Source: Adiantum capillus-veneris
Taxonomy: Eukaryota > Streptophyta > Polypodiopsida > Polypodiales > Pteridaceae
Direction: 5' to 3'
Assembly (NCBI GenBank): GCA_014529385.2
Contig: CM043960.1
Span: forward strand, 71,053,410-71,117,409
DNA: 64,000 nt
How positions within the stretch are numbered: position 1 is the stretch's first letter; every line of letters starts with the position of its first letter. Shown here piece by piece: positions 1 through 10,208 of the stretch. A program made the position numbers and the translations under genes. The notes under the pieces are model-generated. The model ran no database searches. It worked only from the letters and a program-made list of their open reading frames with translations, and was not told where the DNA came from.

Positions 1-468
1 GTGATCTGTGAATTGTTTTGAAGTGGTTATTTGGTGTTGTCGCTTGACTTGGAGTGTCCAAGTCTGTTACAAGCACTCTCAGCTCCAAGCCTAAGAGTCA
101 CAAGTACAATGGGGATGTCAAGGCTCCAATGTGCAGGGAGAGTGCAGATGTGTAGTGCTAGACTAAACACACGACGCTAGACTCAAGACTCGTAGAACAT
201 CTAAAACAACATTAATACACACGAAGGCCAGCCAAACGGATAACTCAAATATTCCTGACAATCCACTTGCACCTATCCCTAAACTGTGGCGGGAAGGAAC
301 TGGCCACGGTGTCCTCTAGACTACCACTCCAGCCATGTGTGAACTTAAGACCAACTGTAAATGTCTTTCCGTGCTAAAGTGACTCTAGACCACCACTCCT
401 GCCACATGTGAACTTAAGACCAATTGTAACTCTCTTTCCGTGCAAAGCAACACTGTAGCCCAGCTACA
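1..468 (-). mobile_element. 3' LTR (partial) of a minus-strand Tat-like Ty3/gypsy element
   Basis: This stretch is a diverged copy of the LTR seen complete at 6585-7143, 17568-18121 and 21379-21944, read on the minus strand. Shared landmarks include the segment around 110-135 and the terminal GCTACA ending at 468, the reverse complement of the LTR start TGTAGC. The other end lies beyond the left edge. The adjoining bases 469-485 match the conserved sequence just before the 3' LTR of the plus-strand element (around 17550-17567), so this is a 3' LTR in minus orientation. It may be the partner of the 5' LTR at 21379-21944, which would put the two ends of one heavily invaded element at 1 and 21944. 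That pairing is inference. Confidence 0.75.
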
Positions 469-1088
469 CATTGCCCGCCACAAGACCACTCACCGTCCTC
501 GAGAGTGGTGGTATAGCTATCTACCGACTCTACAAGAATTGGTGATGGTGAAGAAGAAGACGCCCTTGAACTAATGATGCTCCGAACTAGGCTCGTAGTC
601 GGCGGGCCTATATTCACTACTGCCACCAATAAGACGATGCTAAGGGTTACTGCTCTGATGGGAGGTGTTGTTCCTTATTGCATGTTAGGACCATTTTTAT
701 GATGGGGCTTTATGCAACCAAAATTACGAAGCTAATAACAAAGCTACTCTGGCAGAAACTGTAGTAGAAATTTAAACTCAAAAACTAACAATCAGCTTTG
801 TAGCAAGACAAATTCCACAAGGTTTCACTTCCCCTTTGCACCACAACCAGATACATATGTACTCTCAAAAAGAGCTTATGGAATTCTGTCTTGCAAACCT
901 GCAATTCTCCTACGATTTCGGGTATTGTGATAGGTTGTGGGGCGAGAGGAGATCCCAAGCCAGGCCATATGCCATATGGCAACGGACTCTGGTGCATGTA
1001 GTTGTGCTTCTGTTTTCTTCGTGTGAGCATTGCGCAAGCAAGGTGTTCATGGTGGTGGGAGAACAGCCATGATGTGGGGTGGGACTCC
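469..1088 (-). other. Internal 3' end of the minus-strand Tat-like element, then unassigned sequence
   Basis: Bases 469-485 match the pre-LTR motif of the Tat-like family (read on the minus strand, CTTGTGGCGGGCAA). From about 660 to 1088 I recognise nothing. The reading frames here are short and unlike known domains. The block ends against the G-run that marks the 3' tail of LINE copy A. Confidence 0.45.
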
Positions 1089-1309
1089 GGGGGGGGGGGG
1101 GGGGGGGGGGGAGAGAAATGAAATGTTATATTAACGTCTTCAAAAGGCCAAAGTGACCTATGAGACCAGAAAGTTACAATGTGGTGGATCTGATACAAAG
1201 TCAGAGTAACAAATAACAACATAACAGAACAAAAATACTATCGAATCCTAAGTTGTTCGATGTGAACTAAGCCAAGTGAGCAGCTGGATGGGATAGCTAA
1301 ATAGTTAAA

Positions 1310-4300
1310 TCACAGGAGATCCAGCGTGGGTCGCTGGCAAATCTCGTCAATCTCCTCCATGGTCAGTAGTCTGACACGGCATCGTGCATGCTTGGCTAGA
1401 GTGCTTCGAATCTTCTGATGTAGCCTCCGTCGATGCTGTGTAGTCCTCCGCAATCATGGGCCCCTGGATTTCCCCACCTCAATCGCTCAGTCAATCAGTG
1501 TGCCTCTGGTGTGAGACGAAAGTGAGCTCTGTTGTGGGAGTAACTCCTCCGGCTGTCCACTGTCGCTCTAAAGAAATCTGTGATCCCTCTCTGAGACTGG
1601 CTAGCCTCTCCACTCATCATACTATCTCCATGTCTGCGCAGCTCGAGCAAGAACAAACCCAAGCATCTCTGATCCTCGCATCCCATGACTCTGGAGTGTG
1701 GTCAAAAACCCTCTCTTACCAAGCAATGGAAGCGGCCTCGTATCTCGTAGTAGACGGGGCAGCAGCATGTGCGATGCAACTCTATCTCAGGCTCCATGTC
1801 ACACAAGGGGCATGTCCTAGCCTCTGCTGGTACTCCACTGTATCTCCCAATCTCAATCTGCAGCTGGTGAGAAGATGTGCATACCTGGCCAATAGCACAT
1901 CGTATCCCATGAGACACGTGGGTGTCCATGTATCTCGATCTCATCACAAAACCGTCCTCCGTAAGCTCGAGAAGATGCTCTCTATAGAAAGCCATCTCCG
2001 TGCCCAGCTCCTGTGCTGGTTGTATCCCTGTCCTCTTGGTGTCTAGCTCAGTCAAGTCTTGGCAGATGAGCCTGGTGATCTCGGACTGTGTAAGAGTGAG
2101 ATATGGTGCATCCAGTGAGTACTGGAAAGGTGGCAACCTGTCTATGTTGAACTCATGCGCCTGAAACCATGATGTCATCTGCCCATACCAGCATGCTGTA
2201 TCTCCCTGCATGGCTAACTGTCGAGAGGACTCAAGTGCAAGGCGGTCATATCTGTCTCTGGGAAGTTCCCACATGTGGTGTATGAAGGGGACTGATCTGG
2301 TGAGCGCCTCAACCACAAGTGGGGGGGGGGGGGGGCATAGCTCTGCTCGGATAATGGCACGTGGTATCGAAGCCTTGGCTCTAATGAGCCGCGAGATCAT
2401 AGAGACCAAAGGTTTCTGCATGCTCCCCCATCCATCAGTGCGACCCGACTTCCCATGATCATCCAATGAAGGTCCCCATATCTCAGCCAGAGCTTCGTCC
2501 GAGGCTCCTGAAACTGAACCTCCGAACACATCCTCTCCAATCTACCCAATGTGACATGGGCTCTAGTCAATCTGGTGTTTGTTGCTCTCCTTAGTGAAAA
2601 TACAGGCCTACTAAAAACCACTCCAAGGTAAGTGTAAGCATCTTTATACTCCACAGTCTCCTGGCCGTATGTGAATGTAGGTGCTGACCTCCTTATCCAT
2701 TGTGGGATGACATTAAACACCATAACCTTGGTTTTACCAAGGTTGACAGACAAACCACTTTGTGGGCAAACCTATGCAAAGCATCCAAGTGAGGTTGCAT
2801 CCCCTCCGAAGAGTCGAAGATCAACACAATATCATCAGCATATAACAATAGTGGAATCCAGGTCCGTGCCAGCTGTGCACCTCTATCACCATCGCTCTCA
2901 ATGTAGTCAAAAACCTCATCCACATACATACCAAATAGAGTAGGTGAGAGAGCGGGCAGCCCTGCTTTCCCCAATAGTGGAGTGAACCGGTGTAGATACT
3001 CAGAGGTGCGTACATGCCCTACTACTGATCTGTACAATGCCATGATCCCCCAAATGAGCTCTGTGGGTACTCCCATCTCCTGTAATCTGCGCATCAATCT
3101 AGCTGTCGGTACTGTGTCAAAGGCTTTGCGGAAGTCCACAACGCTACAATAGATCCGTCTCCCATAAGATCTGCACTCCTCAATGATGGCCCTGAGTGTC
3201 AAGATATGGTCAAGAGTGGAAAAGCCTCTCATGAACCCGGCATGTCCAGCTACACGCATTCCTTCCCTCTTTGCCCATCTACTCAATTGCTGCTCAAGAA
3301 TGGATGCATACAACCGTGCCAGTGTGTGTCCAATCATAATAGTGCGATAATTCCCAGGCTCTATAGAGTCTCCTGACTTGAAGATAGGTACAATCGTAGA
3401 TAGGCTCCAAGTATTAGGCAAGCCCTCACACACGGCACAGTTAAACATAACTACTAGGAGCTCTGCTAGTAGATCTCTGGCATGAATGAAATGCTCAGCC
3501 ACTAAGCCATCATGATCATATGCTCTCCCACTCCTCATCCTATCAATGGCTTTCTTCACCATCTCAACAGTGGGTCTCCTGACTTGAAGATAGGTACAAT
3601 CGTAGATAGGCTCCAAGTATCAGGCAAGCCCTCACACATGGCACAATTAAACATAACTACTAGGAGCTCTGCTAGTAGATCTCTGGCATGCATGAAATGC
3701 TCAGCCACTAAGCCATCATGATCATATGCTCTCCCACTCCTCATCCTGTCAATGGCTTTCTTCACCATCTCAACAGTGAAAAAAGCACGTGTGTGGGCAT
3801 GGATCAGGAAGGGGCGGCTGTACAGGTACTGTGTACATAGATGGCGCATATTGAACCCAGGTCTCTGTAGAGATAATGGCAGCGGGGGGGGGGGGGACGG
3901 CTCATGGAAGAGCCACCACGCCTCACGCGAATCCTGACTCAAGAATAGCTAGTATAGATCCTGCTCTAGTCGAGCCAAAAATGCCCTCTTCATCCACCGC
4001 ACTAGGCGTCGAAAGTCAATTTGTGACTGTCTGTGAGTGATGTCCCCCAAAAGCACCTCCCTCTGAAGTCTAGCTCTAGTCTGACGGCATTCCTCATCAT
4101 ACCAGCTGTTCTCAGGCATGCTCGCTAAACGGAGTCTCTGCTCAGGCTGGGTGTGTGGGTATGCCTCTGCTGCTGCATCATGTAATGTCTCTGTCAATAT
4201 AGTAGTAAGCTCCTCAGTGCATAGGCGTCTGTAGGTCCCGTCTATGTATACAAAATCCGTCTCCCGCGTGAAGATGTAGCGAGTAGGGGCTGCTACCCGT

Positions 4301-5155
4301 GGCTTGTGTGCTACACTGAATTGGAGGAGATGGTCAACGACACAAGAGCATGATCCACTGCCACCCTAACCGGTCTGGGCCCAACTCTGAGATCCTGGAT
4401 ACTAGAGATGAGATTCGGCTGTGCCATGACATAATCCACTATGCTAGCTCCATGTCTGTGTGGAAAGCATGTGAAACCTCCCGCAACGGGAAATCTTTGT
4501 AGGCCATTCAAGATGGCCAATCCATGAGCAGTGCCCATGTCTATCAAGTGTCGCCCATACTCAGTATATTCCACATCCTGTGATAGTCTGGACAGGCCCG
4601 TCTCTACAACATCTAGCTCTCTCAGCATCTCCTCTGAAGTATCATAAGACAATAAGCATCTCCTCTGAAGTATCATAAACTATTGTCTGGTGATGGGCAG
4701 TCCTAGCATTGAAGTCCCCTAGAATGATAATGTCACCATCTCTAGAGAACTCTTATATGTCATCATAGAAAATAGAAAAGGGGGACTGTCCTCGGGGTGA
4801 TACATAGACTGACGTACTCGGGGGAAAGTAGCAAATAACAATGTAAAGATATCTATCTGTCTATGCTCTCAATCTCACCCACATGTACCTAGCCTGCTCA
4901 TCCCTGCAGGCTATATGTATCAATGGCTGCAAGTCCTCTCTAAATAACATTGCCACTCCCCCTGAGCCCCGTCCTCTGTGCTCTAATCGCGTCTCCTGTC
5001 TGTAAGATCTCTCCCATCTGTATCCACTTATGTGAGGCATAGATTGCCCAAGGGCCTGATGTGTCTTAGAGTAGAATATGATGTCTCTTCCAGTAAAACT
5101 ATCCTCAAAAGCACCCACATCAAGACGCATAGATCCATTACAATTCCAGGCAGCA
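1310..5155 (-). pseudogene. ORF2 of LINE copy A (endonuclease-reverse transcriptase), broken
   Basis: This would nick target DNA and reverse transcribe the element RNA by target-primed reverse transcription. Endonuclease motifs are recognisable between about 4310 and 5150. Reverse transcriptase lies at about 2690-3620, with the palm motif LLYADDIVLIF and the upstream DFRKAFDTVP motif. The C-terminal metal-binding region (CPLCDMEPE, then a spaced HRTCCC) is near 1760-1800. The frame ends at the TGA at 1310-1312, at the same position as in copy C. It is split over at least five frames by stops and indels. The reverse transcriptase part also contains the duplication at 3368-3779. Confidence 0.88.
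3368..3779. repeat. 206-bp tandem duplication inside the LINE copy A RT region
   Basis: The block 3368-3573 is repeated immediately as 3574-3779 with only a few differences (for example CAAGTATTAGG against CAAGTATCAGG). The duplicated part covers the start of the reverse transcriptase domain. No other LINE copy in the window has it, so it arose after this copy inserted. Confidence 0.85.
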
Positions 5156-5159
5156 ACTT

Positions 5160-5620
5160 TGAGTGTGGTCCCATAAGTCTATCACCGTCATGTGGAGCGT
5201 CGCTCCAGTATTACCACTCTTCCATCTCCGTAAAAGGCAATCTTGCCTTTTCCCCTTGCCGCTCTAATCTCCGGCATTACCTCTTGCATATGAGCGATCG
5301 GCGAGAGGGTGAGAACATCCCCAGGAAAGATGCCGTGTCTCTATAAGAGTTGGAGAGTTCTTCAAAAAGGCCTTCCTCGCTTCCATGGAGGGAAAACGAA
5401 GGATGAGTGACCTTTCTTTCAAGGTTTCCCCATTGTTTCCATTTTTCTTTTTGTTGTCCACTCTCCAAGCTCTTGTGTTCGTCGGCTCGTGAACGCCCAT
5501 CAAAGTCATGAGTTATTTTTACCTCTTCGTCCACATTGTCTTTATCTCTAAGGCCGCAAATTCTCACATGTAAAGCACGCACACGTCTTCATTGCTCCTC
5601 TAGTGTCAGATTAATAATAG
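5160..5620 (-). pseudogene. ORF1 C-terminal part of LINE copy A
   Basis: The minus-strand peptide MRALHVRICGLRDKDNV aligns with the RNA-binding region of ORF1 in copies B and E (RPLHVRVTGLKD). The later pieces LILRFPSMEARKAF and SPSRRSLICKR correspond to the ORF1 C-terminal domain. It is frameshifted at least twice. The junction with ORF2 keeps the family TGA-CGG sequence (TGA at 5188-5190), but here it is followed by further TGA and TAG codons, so this copy could not read through. Confidence 0.75.
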
Positions 5621-5825
5621 TGGGTGTGGAGGGGCAGCAGGGCGAAAGCACAGGTGCAGCGCGAGGGGCAGGGCGGGCCTGGCTGGTTGAGGTGGCTGGC
5701 TGGGCAAGGGGGAGCGCGAGGGGGTGTGGAAGGGGGAGCAGCGCGAGAGGGCAGGGCAGGGGGGGCAGCAGAGGGGGGAGCGTGAGGGGGTGTGGCAGGG
5801 GGCCACAGCGCGAGGGGGGGCTTAA
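5620..5825. repeat. GC-rich imperfect minisatellite
   Basis: Imperfect repeats of GCGAGGGG, GCAGGGC and GGGGGAGC units with strong G bias on the plus strand. Its texture resembles the reverse complement of the CCCTCGCCCCTAG array inside the Tat-like element (13915-14415), although I could not align the two base by base. The Pro/Leu-rich and Gly/Arg-rich reading frames here are by-products of the repeat. Confidence 0.6.
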
Positions 5826-6270
5826 TTCTTCCACAACCTTTTCAAATTCTGCAATGGCACACCAAACGTTAGTTTCAATATCTCAAGATTCCCTTCATCT
5901 AGATCTTCTATTTTGCCATGAAGCCAGTTCTTCCACGAGACAGAGTTGGACATCGGAGCTATCAAATTCAAAATCCTCATGTGGTAAGGCAACAGGGCGA
6001 GAATATCAAGTCTGGCCTCCATCTCGATAGAGATAACAGAAAAATCTGCACAACTATACTCAAGGAGGTCAATATAATTGACAATGTTGGTGGAGAATTT
6101 AGGCACAGCCAGTAATGTACACATAGGATAACTGACCATTATAGGTGTTATAACTCTGATGCTAACCTGGACATCTCGTAGCTCTTCTAGTAGCTCACAA
6201 GGTACTTCACAAAATTCACAGAGAGCATTTGGTGGACGAAGCTGAAGCTGACCTGTTCCAGGATTTTGAA
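5822..6270 (-). CDS. Orphan open frame, unrecognised
   Basis: A minus-strand frame is open from about 6270 down to the TAA at 5822 (about 149 codons; first ATG at 6139, 105 aa). It starts near a cysteine-containing stretch (NALCEFCEVPCELLEEL) and has ordinary amino acid composition, unlike the low-complexity frames nearby. I do not recognise the product. It matches neither the Tat-like pol nor the LINE frames seen elsewhere in the window. It could be a host exon, a fragment carried by a transposon, or chance. It lies between LINE copy A and the broken pol of the minus-strand Tat-like element. Confidence 0.25.
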
Positions 6271-6483
6271 AGAAGCATGCCCTCTATGGCCTTTGAAAGA
6301 AATTCCCTATGCAAATTCCATACGGGAGGATTAGTTAGCCGTACACTCACTAGTCTTACTAGAAGTTTTACAAGCCAGTCTCTTTCCAAATCATCAGTGC
6401 TTGACACTTCTGTAACTTCGAAAGAGGCTAATCTTATCTTCTATGACATAGACCACAGCAAATATGACTCTCTGCTCTGCATC

Positions 6484-6584
6484 TGGTCTAGCAATACCAG
6501 GTGATCATCAGAGCCCAAGTTGACTTCCTCTACTAGGTCTGGAGAGGGCTCTGTTGAAGATTTTTTTTTTAGGTGAAGAGGTTG
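6484..6584 (-). mobile_element. Left-hand piece of the minus-strand Tat-like element split by the 6585-18121 insertion
   Basis: The reverse complement of 6484-6584 continues directly from that of 18127-18200, and both align with 10450-10610 of the plus-strand element (N-terminal part of pol; shared EVNLG motif, similar CCCTCTCCAG stretch). This shows that the plus-strand element landed inside an older related element. Homology stops at about 6484, so the reverse transcriptase, RNase H and integrase of the older element are missing here. Confidence 0.8.
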
Positions 6585-7143
6585 TGTAGCCTGCTACAGT
6601 GTCACTTTCACTTTCACAGGACAGTAGTTTACAGTTGGGCTTTGGTCAGTTGGTCTTTGGTCTGGTCGGTTCACACTTGGGCAGAGACACGTGGCAGGGT
6701 GGTCTAGTGGACATACCACCACCACCCAGTAGGGATAGACTTAGATGATGTTCTTTATGAGCCGTTGGTGGCTCTTGATGATTGTACATATGAGTAGTCA
6801 TTTTGGGCCAGTGGTATTATCTTGTACTGAGTCGTCTAGAGTGGGTTTTTACACAGCACGTCTGCACCATCCCGGCACATCTGAGCCTCGACACCCCCAT
6901 TGTACCTGTGAGTCCTGGGCTGGAGCTGAGTGTGCTGCCACGCCAGAGTCTGTATCAGTCTTTGAGATAGTCGAGTCATATGTTCTGGTCTGCTGTTGTG
7001 TCTTTGCGAGCTCTGTTGACGTCTATTGTTTCCTTTCTGTTCTGTCTATTTGAGGGAGATTTAGTCTGTTTGAGTGAGATTGTCACGCACATTGCATTGA
7101 GGACCACCCACTGTAGAGAGCACGACACATTATCCGCGCTACA
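6585..7143 (+). repeat. 5' LTR of the Tat-like element
   Basis: 559 bp, bounded by TGTAGC and GCTACA. It nearly matches 17568-18121. Small differences include an extra CACGC near 6943 and an AGAG/AG difference near 6857. No clear TATA box was seen. Confidence 0.93.
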
Positions 7144-7156
7144 GGTGCTCTCATTT

Positions 7157-7174
7157 TGGCGATCACGGTGGGAC
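7157..7174 (+). promoter_or_regulatory. Candidate primer-binding site
   Basis: TGGCGATCACGGTGGGAC begins 13 bases after the 5' LTR. TGG plus GC-rich sequence is the usual form of a site complementary to a tRNA 3' end (here a tRNA ending in TCGCCA, possibly Arg). The minus-strand relative has TGGCACACCCGATGGGAC at the same place, so the position is conserved while the bases differ. The tRNA identity is a guess. Confidence 0.5.
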
Positions 7175-7472
7175 CTCAAAGGAAGTCTCACTCTTGTGGA
7201 GATAAAATCGTGAAGCTAATCGGTTGTTACCTGGCTCCGCACACTTGCTTACACTGTGTAGATAGTCTGCAAGTCTGGTCCTCTCTCGCCTTGGTCCAAG
7301 TCCCAGTCCTCGTCCCTAGTCCTTGGTCTTTGGTCCTGGGCTAGTCCTCGCCCTGGTCCAGCCCTCCTCGTCCTACCAGCTAGGTGGTCTAGTCACTGGT
7401 CCTGGACCAGGTGGTCTAGTCACTATCCTCACTTGTTCTGTGTTACGACCTGTGCTGTTCACTCTTCACTGC

Positions 7473-9311
7473 ATGACACATACAAGGCGGTCAGTTGAGT
7501 GTCAAAGCGCACTATTGAGCCCTCTGAAGCACTATAACAGAAGACGCCCTGTGGTATCTAGTAGAAGTCCATTAACCTCGTCAACCATACCTCCACATAC
7601 GACATCTCCCATTCCTTCATTCCCCATTCCTTCATCCGGTTCCACATCTTCCAGATCACCTTCTCCAGTAAAGCTCTCTCCTATTCTGCTACAGAAGGCT
7701 ATTGAGCAACAAGCTCAACAAGGGGCCATGGAGGTGTTGGCTAGTATGTTGGCCAAGGTAAACATCAAGTTCCCCACCTTCAAAGGACTCTCCTCGGAAG
7801 ATGCGGACGACCATGCACGGAGGTTCGTATCTCTCTGTAGAGGACGTGGTCTTAACACGGAAGATGCTTATCTGGTACTTTTTCCATCCACCTTGGACGG
7901 CTTAGCAGACAAATGGTACAGCCAGTTTGCAGAGAATCATTTTACAACTTGGGCAGACTTAAGACAACAGTTCTGAGCAGTTTTCAGGCCGGGCGACTAC
8001 CAAGAGAAAGTGTTGGATGAGTTGGCCAACATGGTGCTCCAGCCCGAGGAGACTTTTGCGGAGCTTATGACCAAAACCAAGTCTCTGGTTGCCAAGCTTC
8101 CCCAACAACCCGATGAATTCATGGTTAAGAAGTGGGTGGAGAAGGCGCTTCCAAAAACCTCTCAGCAAAAACTCCGGGAGAGCCTCCGACCTGACGCCAC
8201 TCTGGAGGAATTCATCGCAGCTGCTACTAGAATAGAGGGGGCTAGGAAGCTGTTCAACAACTCTCCTCACATAGATACTCCCTCTGTGTTCTCAGAAGCT
8301 AGTCCTGCTGATCCTTTGACTTCCTTGCGCAGGGAACTTGAAGCCCTCAAACTACAACGCGCCCTCCAAGAAGAGAAATCAATCTTCCTGAGACGAGAGA
8401 AACCATCGCACCTTGAGGCTTTGGATCAAATCAAGAGAGAACTAGAAGAGCTTCGGTCTCGGCAGGAGACTAAAGCTATGGTATGGTGCAGCTCTTGTCG
8501 CTCTCCTGCACATCCTCCATAGGACTGTCCCCTTCGGGCTTATTGCCACTTCTGCGAAAAATCTGGGCACTAAGATAAGGATTGTTACTATATCAAAGGA
8601 TTGCGGCAAATACAACAAAATCTAGGTCCTTCTCTCCAACAAGGGCTAGCACCTGCATCCAACATGGTCTCACCCTACGGCCATCAAAACCCGTTGCCTC
8701 CATTGCTGACAACACTCCCTATGCAGCAAGCTATACACAACAACTTTGCACCCCACAGCTTTTATCATGCCAGTACTCCCTCAGTTCCCCAAAGTTTCTA
8801 CACCTTAGCCTCCAGCACCATGCAACAACAAGAGCAGCGACCACCTCGTCCCCCGTTTCGTCCGTCTAATCGGCCAATCCTATGCTACAGATGCGGTGAA
8901 TATGGGCATTACCAAAGTAAGTGTCCTTTACTTGAAGGGTCTCCTCCTTGCAGACATTGTCCGAAGTCTAAGGACCACTACAGTAAAGATTGTCCCAAAC
9001 AAAGGGCATCCTCATCTTCAGGCCCAAATCAAAATCAACAAGAGTTTACATTCCCGAAAATCAATCTAATCACAGTGAATACCACCCCTCAGCCAGCACC
9101 TACTACACATACAGTTCAACCACAACAAGCAGCAGAGCCTACCGGGGTGCTCACTCGAGCACAAAGAGCAGCCTTGGGTTTAAATTTGCCAACGGGACCA
9201 TCCGGTCCAACACTTCCGCAACCTGTTCAAAATGTCGCACCCGTAGTGGTGCAGAGAATAGGCCAATCTCAATGCTTTCGGACATTGATGGAGCCTTCCT
9301 GGGAGCAGTAG
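7473..9311 (+). pseudogene. gag of the Tat-like element (capsid and zinc-knuckle nucleocapsid), three in-frame stops
   Basis: This is the structural polyprotein that would package the element RNA. The first ATG is at 7473, and the frame is continuous to 9311 apart from TGA at 7974, TAG at 8520 and TAA at 8571. The capsid-like part is about 7700-8270 (FKGLSSEDADDHARRF, then a GDYQEKVLDELANMVLQPEE region). A Lys/Glu-rich helix is at 8300-8480. Zinc knuckles follow: CSSCRSPAH/DCP near 8490, CHFCEKSGH/DKDC near 8550, CYRCGEYGHYQSKC at about 8883 and CRHCPKSKDHYSKDC at about 8950. The first stop looks like Arg CGA to TGA and the second like CAG to TAG. The homologous minus-strand gag at 19490-21000 supports the frame choice. 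Confidence 0.85.
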
Positions 9312-9952
9312 CTGACTTGCAACAGGTCAAAGTTTCTGAGGAGACCCAGGTTGTAGGAGCTATGCCCACAGCGGAAGCAATCTTGAAGAACACCTTTCAG
9401 CAAGTGTCTCTTTATGAGATGCTCCAGCTAGATGCAACCCTTAGAAGTGACACCCTCTCAATAATTCAATCTTTGTACCTTGGTACAGGGCCTAGTGGCG
9501 GGCACCTACCTGTGCAGCCCCTAGAGTCCTACATGATTTCATATCCAGTTGCTCCCCTCACCAACTATAAAAGTCCACGTCTTACTGTATCTATTCTTGC
9601 GCAGTCATTCTCAGGCGTCATAGTGGATGGTAGGTCTGGAATCAATCTAATGTATGAATTTACCATGTCAGCCTTAGATCTGCAGCCTACTCACCCTGCT
9701 CCGTTCACTGTTACATTGGCAGACTAGAGGACAGTCTATCCTGTGGGCATAGTAGAGAAGGTGCCTTTGAAGGTACAAGAGTTCACATTTAGCTTGGATT
9801 TTGTGGTGGTCAGTCTTCCTCAGGTGGAGGGAGGATTCCCTTTGCTGATTGGTAGACCATGGTTGCGGCATACTAAGGCACTTCATGATTTGGGGAAACA
9901 ACGCCATGTGGATACACACTCCCGGCTCCCAAATGCAACCAATCCGGCTTGA
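9250..9952 (+). pseudogene. Protease region of the Tat-like element, frameshifted
   Basis: The frame shifts relative to gag near 9250-9300. The product would be a retropepsin-type aspartic protease cleaving Gag-Pol. The active-site loop is GVIVDGRSGINLM (about 9616-9654), where the minus-strand relative has VDGGSGINLM. The flap and second half follow to GFPLLIGRPWLRHTKAL (about 9832-9885). An in-frame TAG at 9725 replaces what is Gln in the relative (LADQRT). Near 9895 an extra T shifts the frame again, and the linker to pol continues in the gag frame (to 10169). Confidence 0.8.
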
Positions 9953-10208
9953 AGGAGGGATGGATCCAGTGGCTCAGCACAGCTCATTGTCAGTGCAGTC
10001 CAACCCCGACCCTAAGCAGCCCATCCCACCTGACGGGTCTGATGAGGACCTGCTACAGTGGTTGGAAGCTACCACATCGATGCCATGCTACATGGTCTCT
10101 ACTCAAAACTTAACTATGCCGCCAGTGACACTCTCTCTTCAAACTCCTCGAGAGGACACAGATGTCTAAAGTCCTACAGCAGACAGTACAACAGTCGAAG
10201 AAGTAAGT

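Larger units (their letters stand above)
1089..5620 (-). mobile_element. LINE-family-1 copy A, 5'-truncated non-LTR retrotransposon
   Basis: Read on the minus strand this has the C-terminal half of ORF1, then ORF2 (endonuclease, reverse transcriptase, C-terminal CCHC region), a short 3' UTR and a tail. The 3' UTR (1115-1230) contains the family signature CTCATAGGTCACTTTGGCC, followed by ATTTCATTTC and a short TC stretch that runs into 23 consecutive C (23 G on the plus strand, 1089-1111). The same UTR ends copies B, C, D, E, F, G and J. The 5' edge, near 5620, falls inside ORF1 where the match to copies B and E stops and GC-rich repeat begins. The copy is dead, with many stops and frameshifts and a 206-bp internal duplication. 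Confidence 0.9.

Noticed and set aside
5536-6030. Gly/Arg-rich and Pro/Leu-rich frames
   Set aside because: They are produced by the GC-rich minisatellite 5620-5825, with frames open on both strands and no conserved motif.
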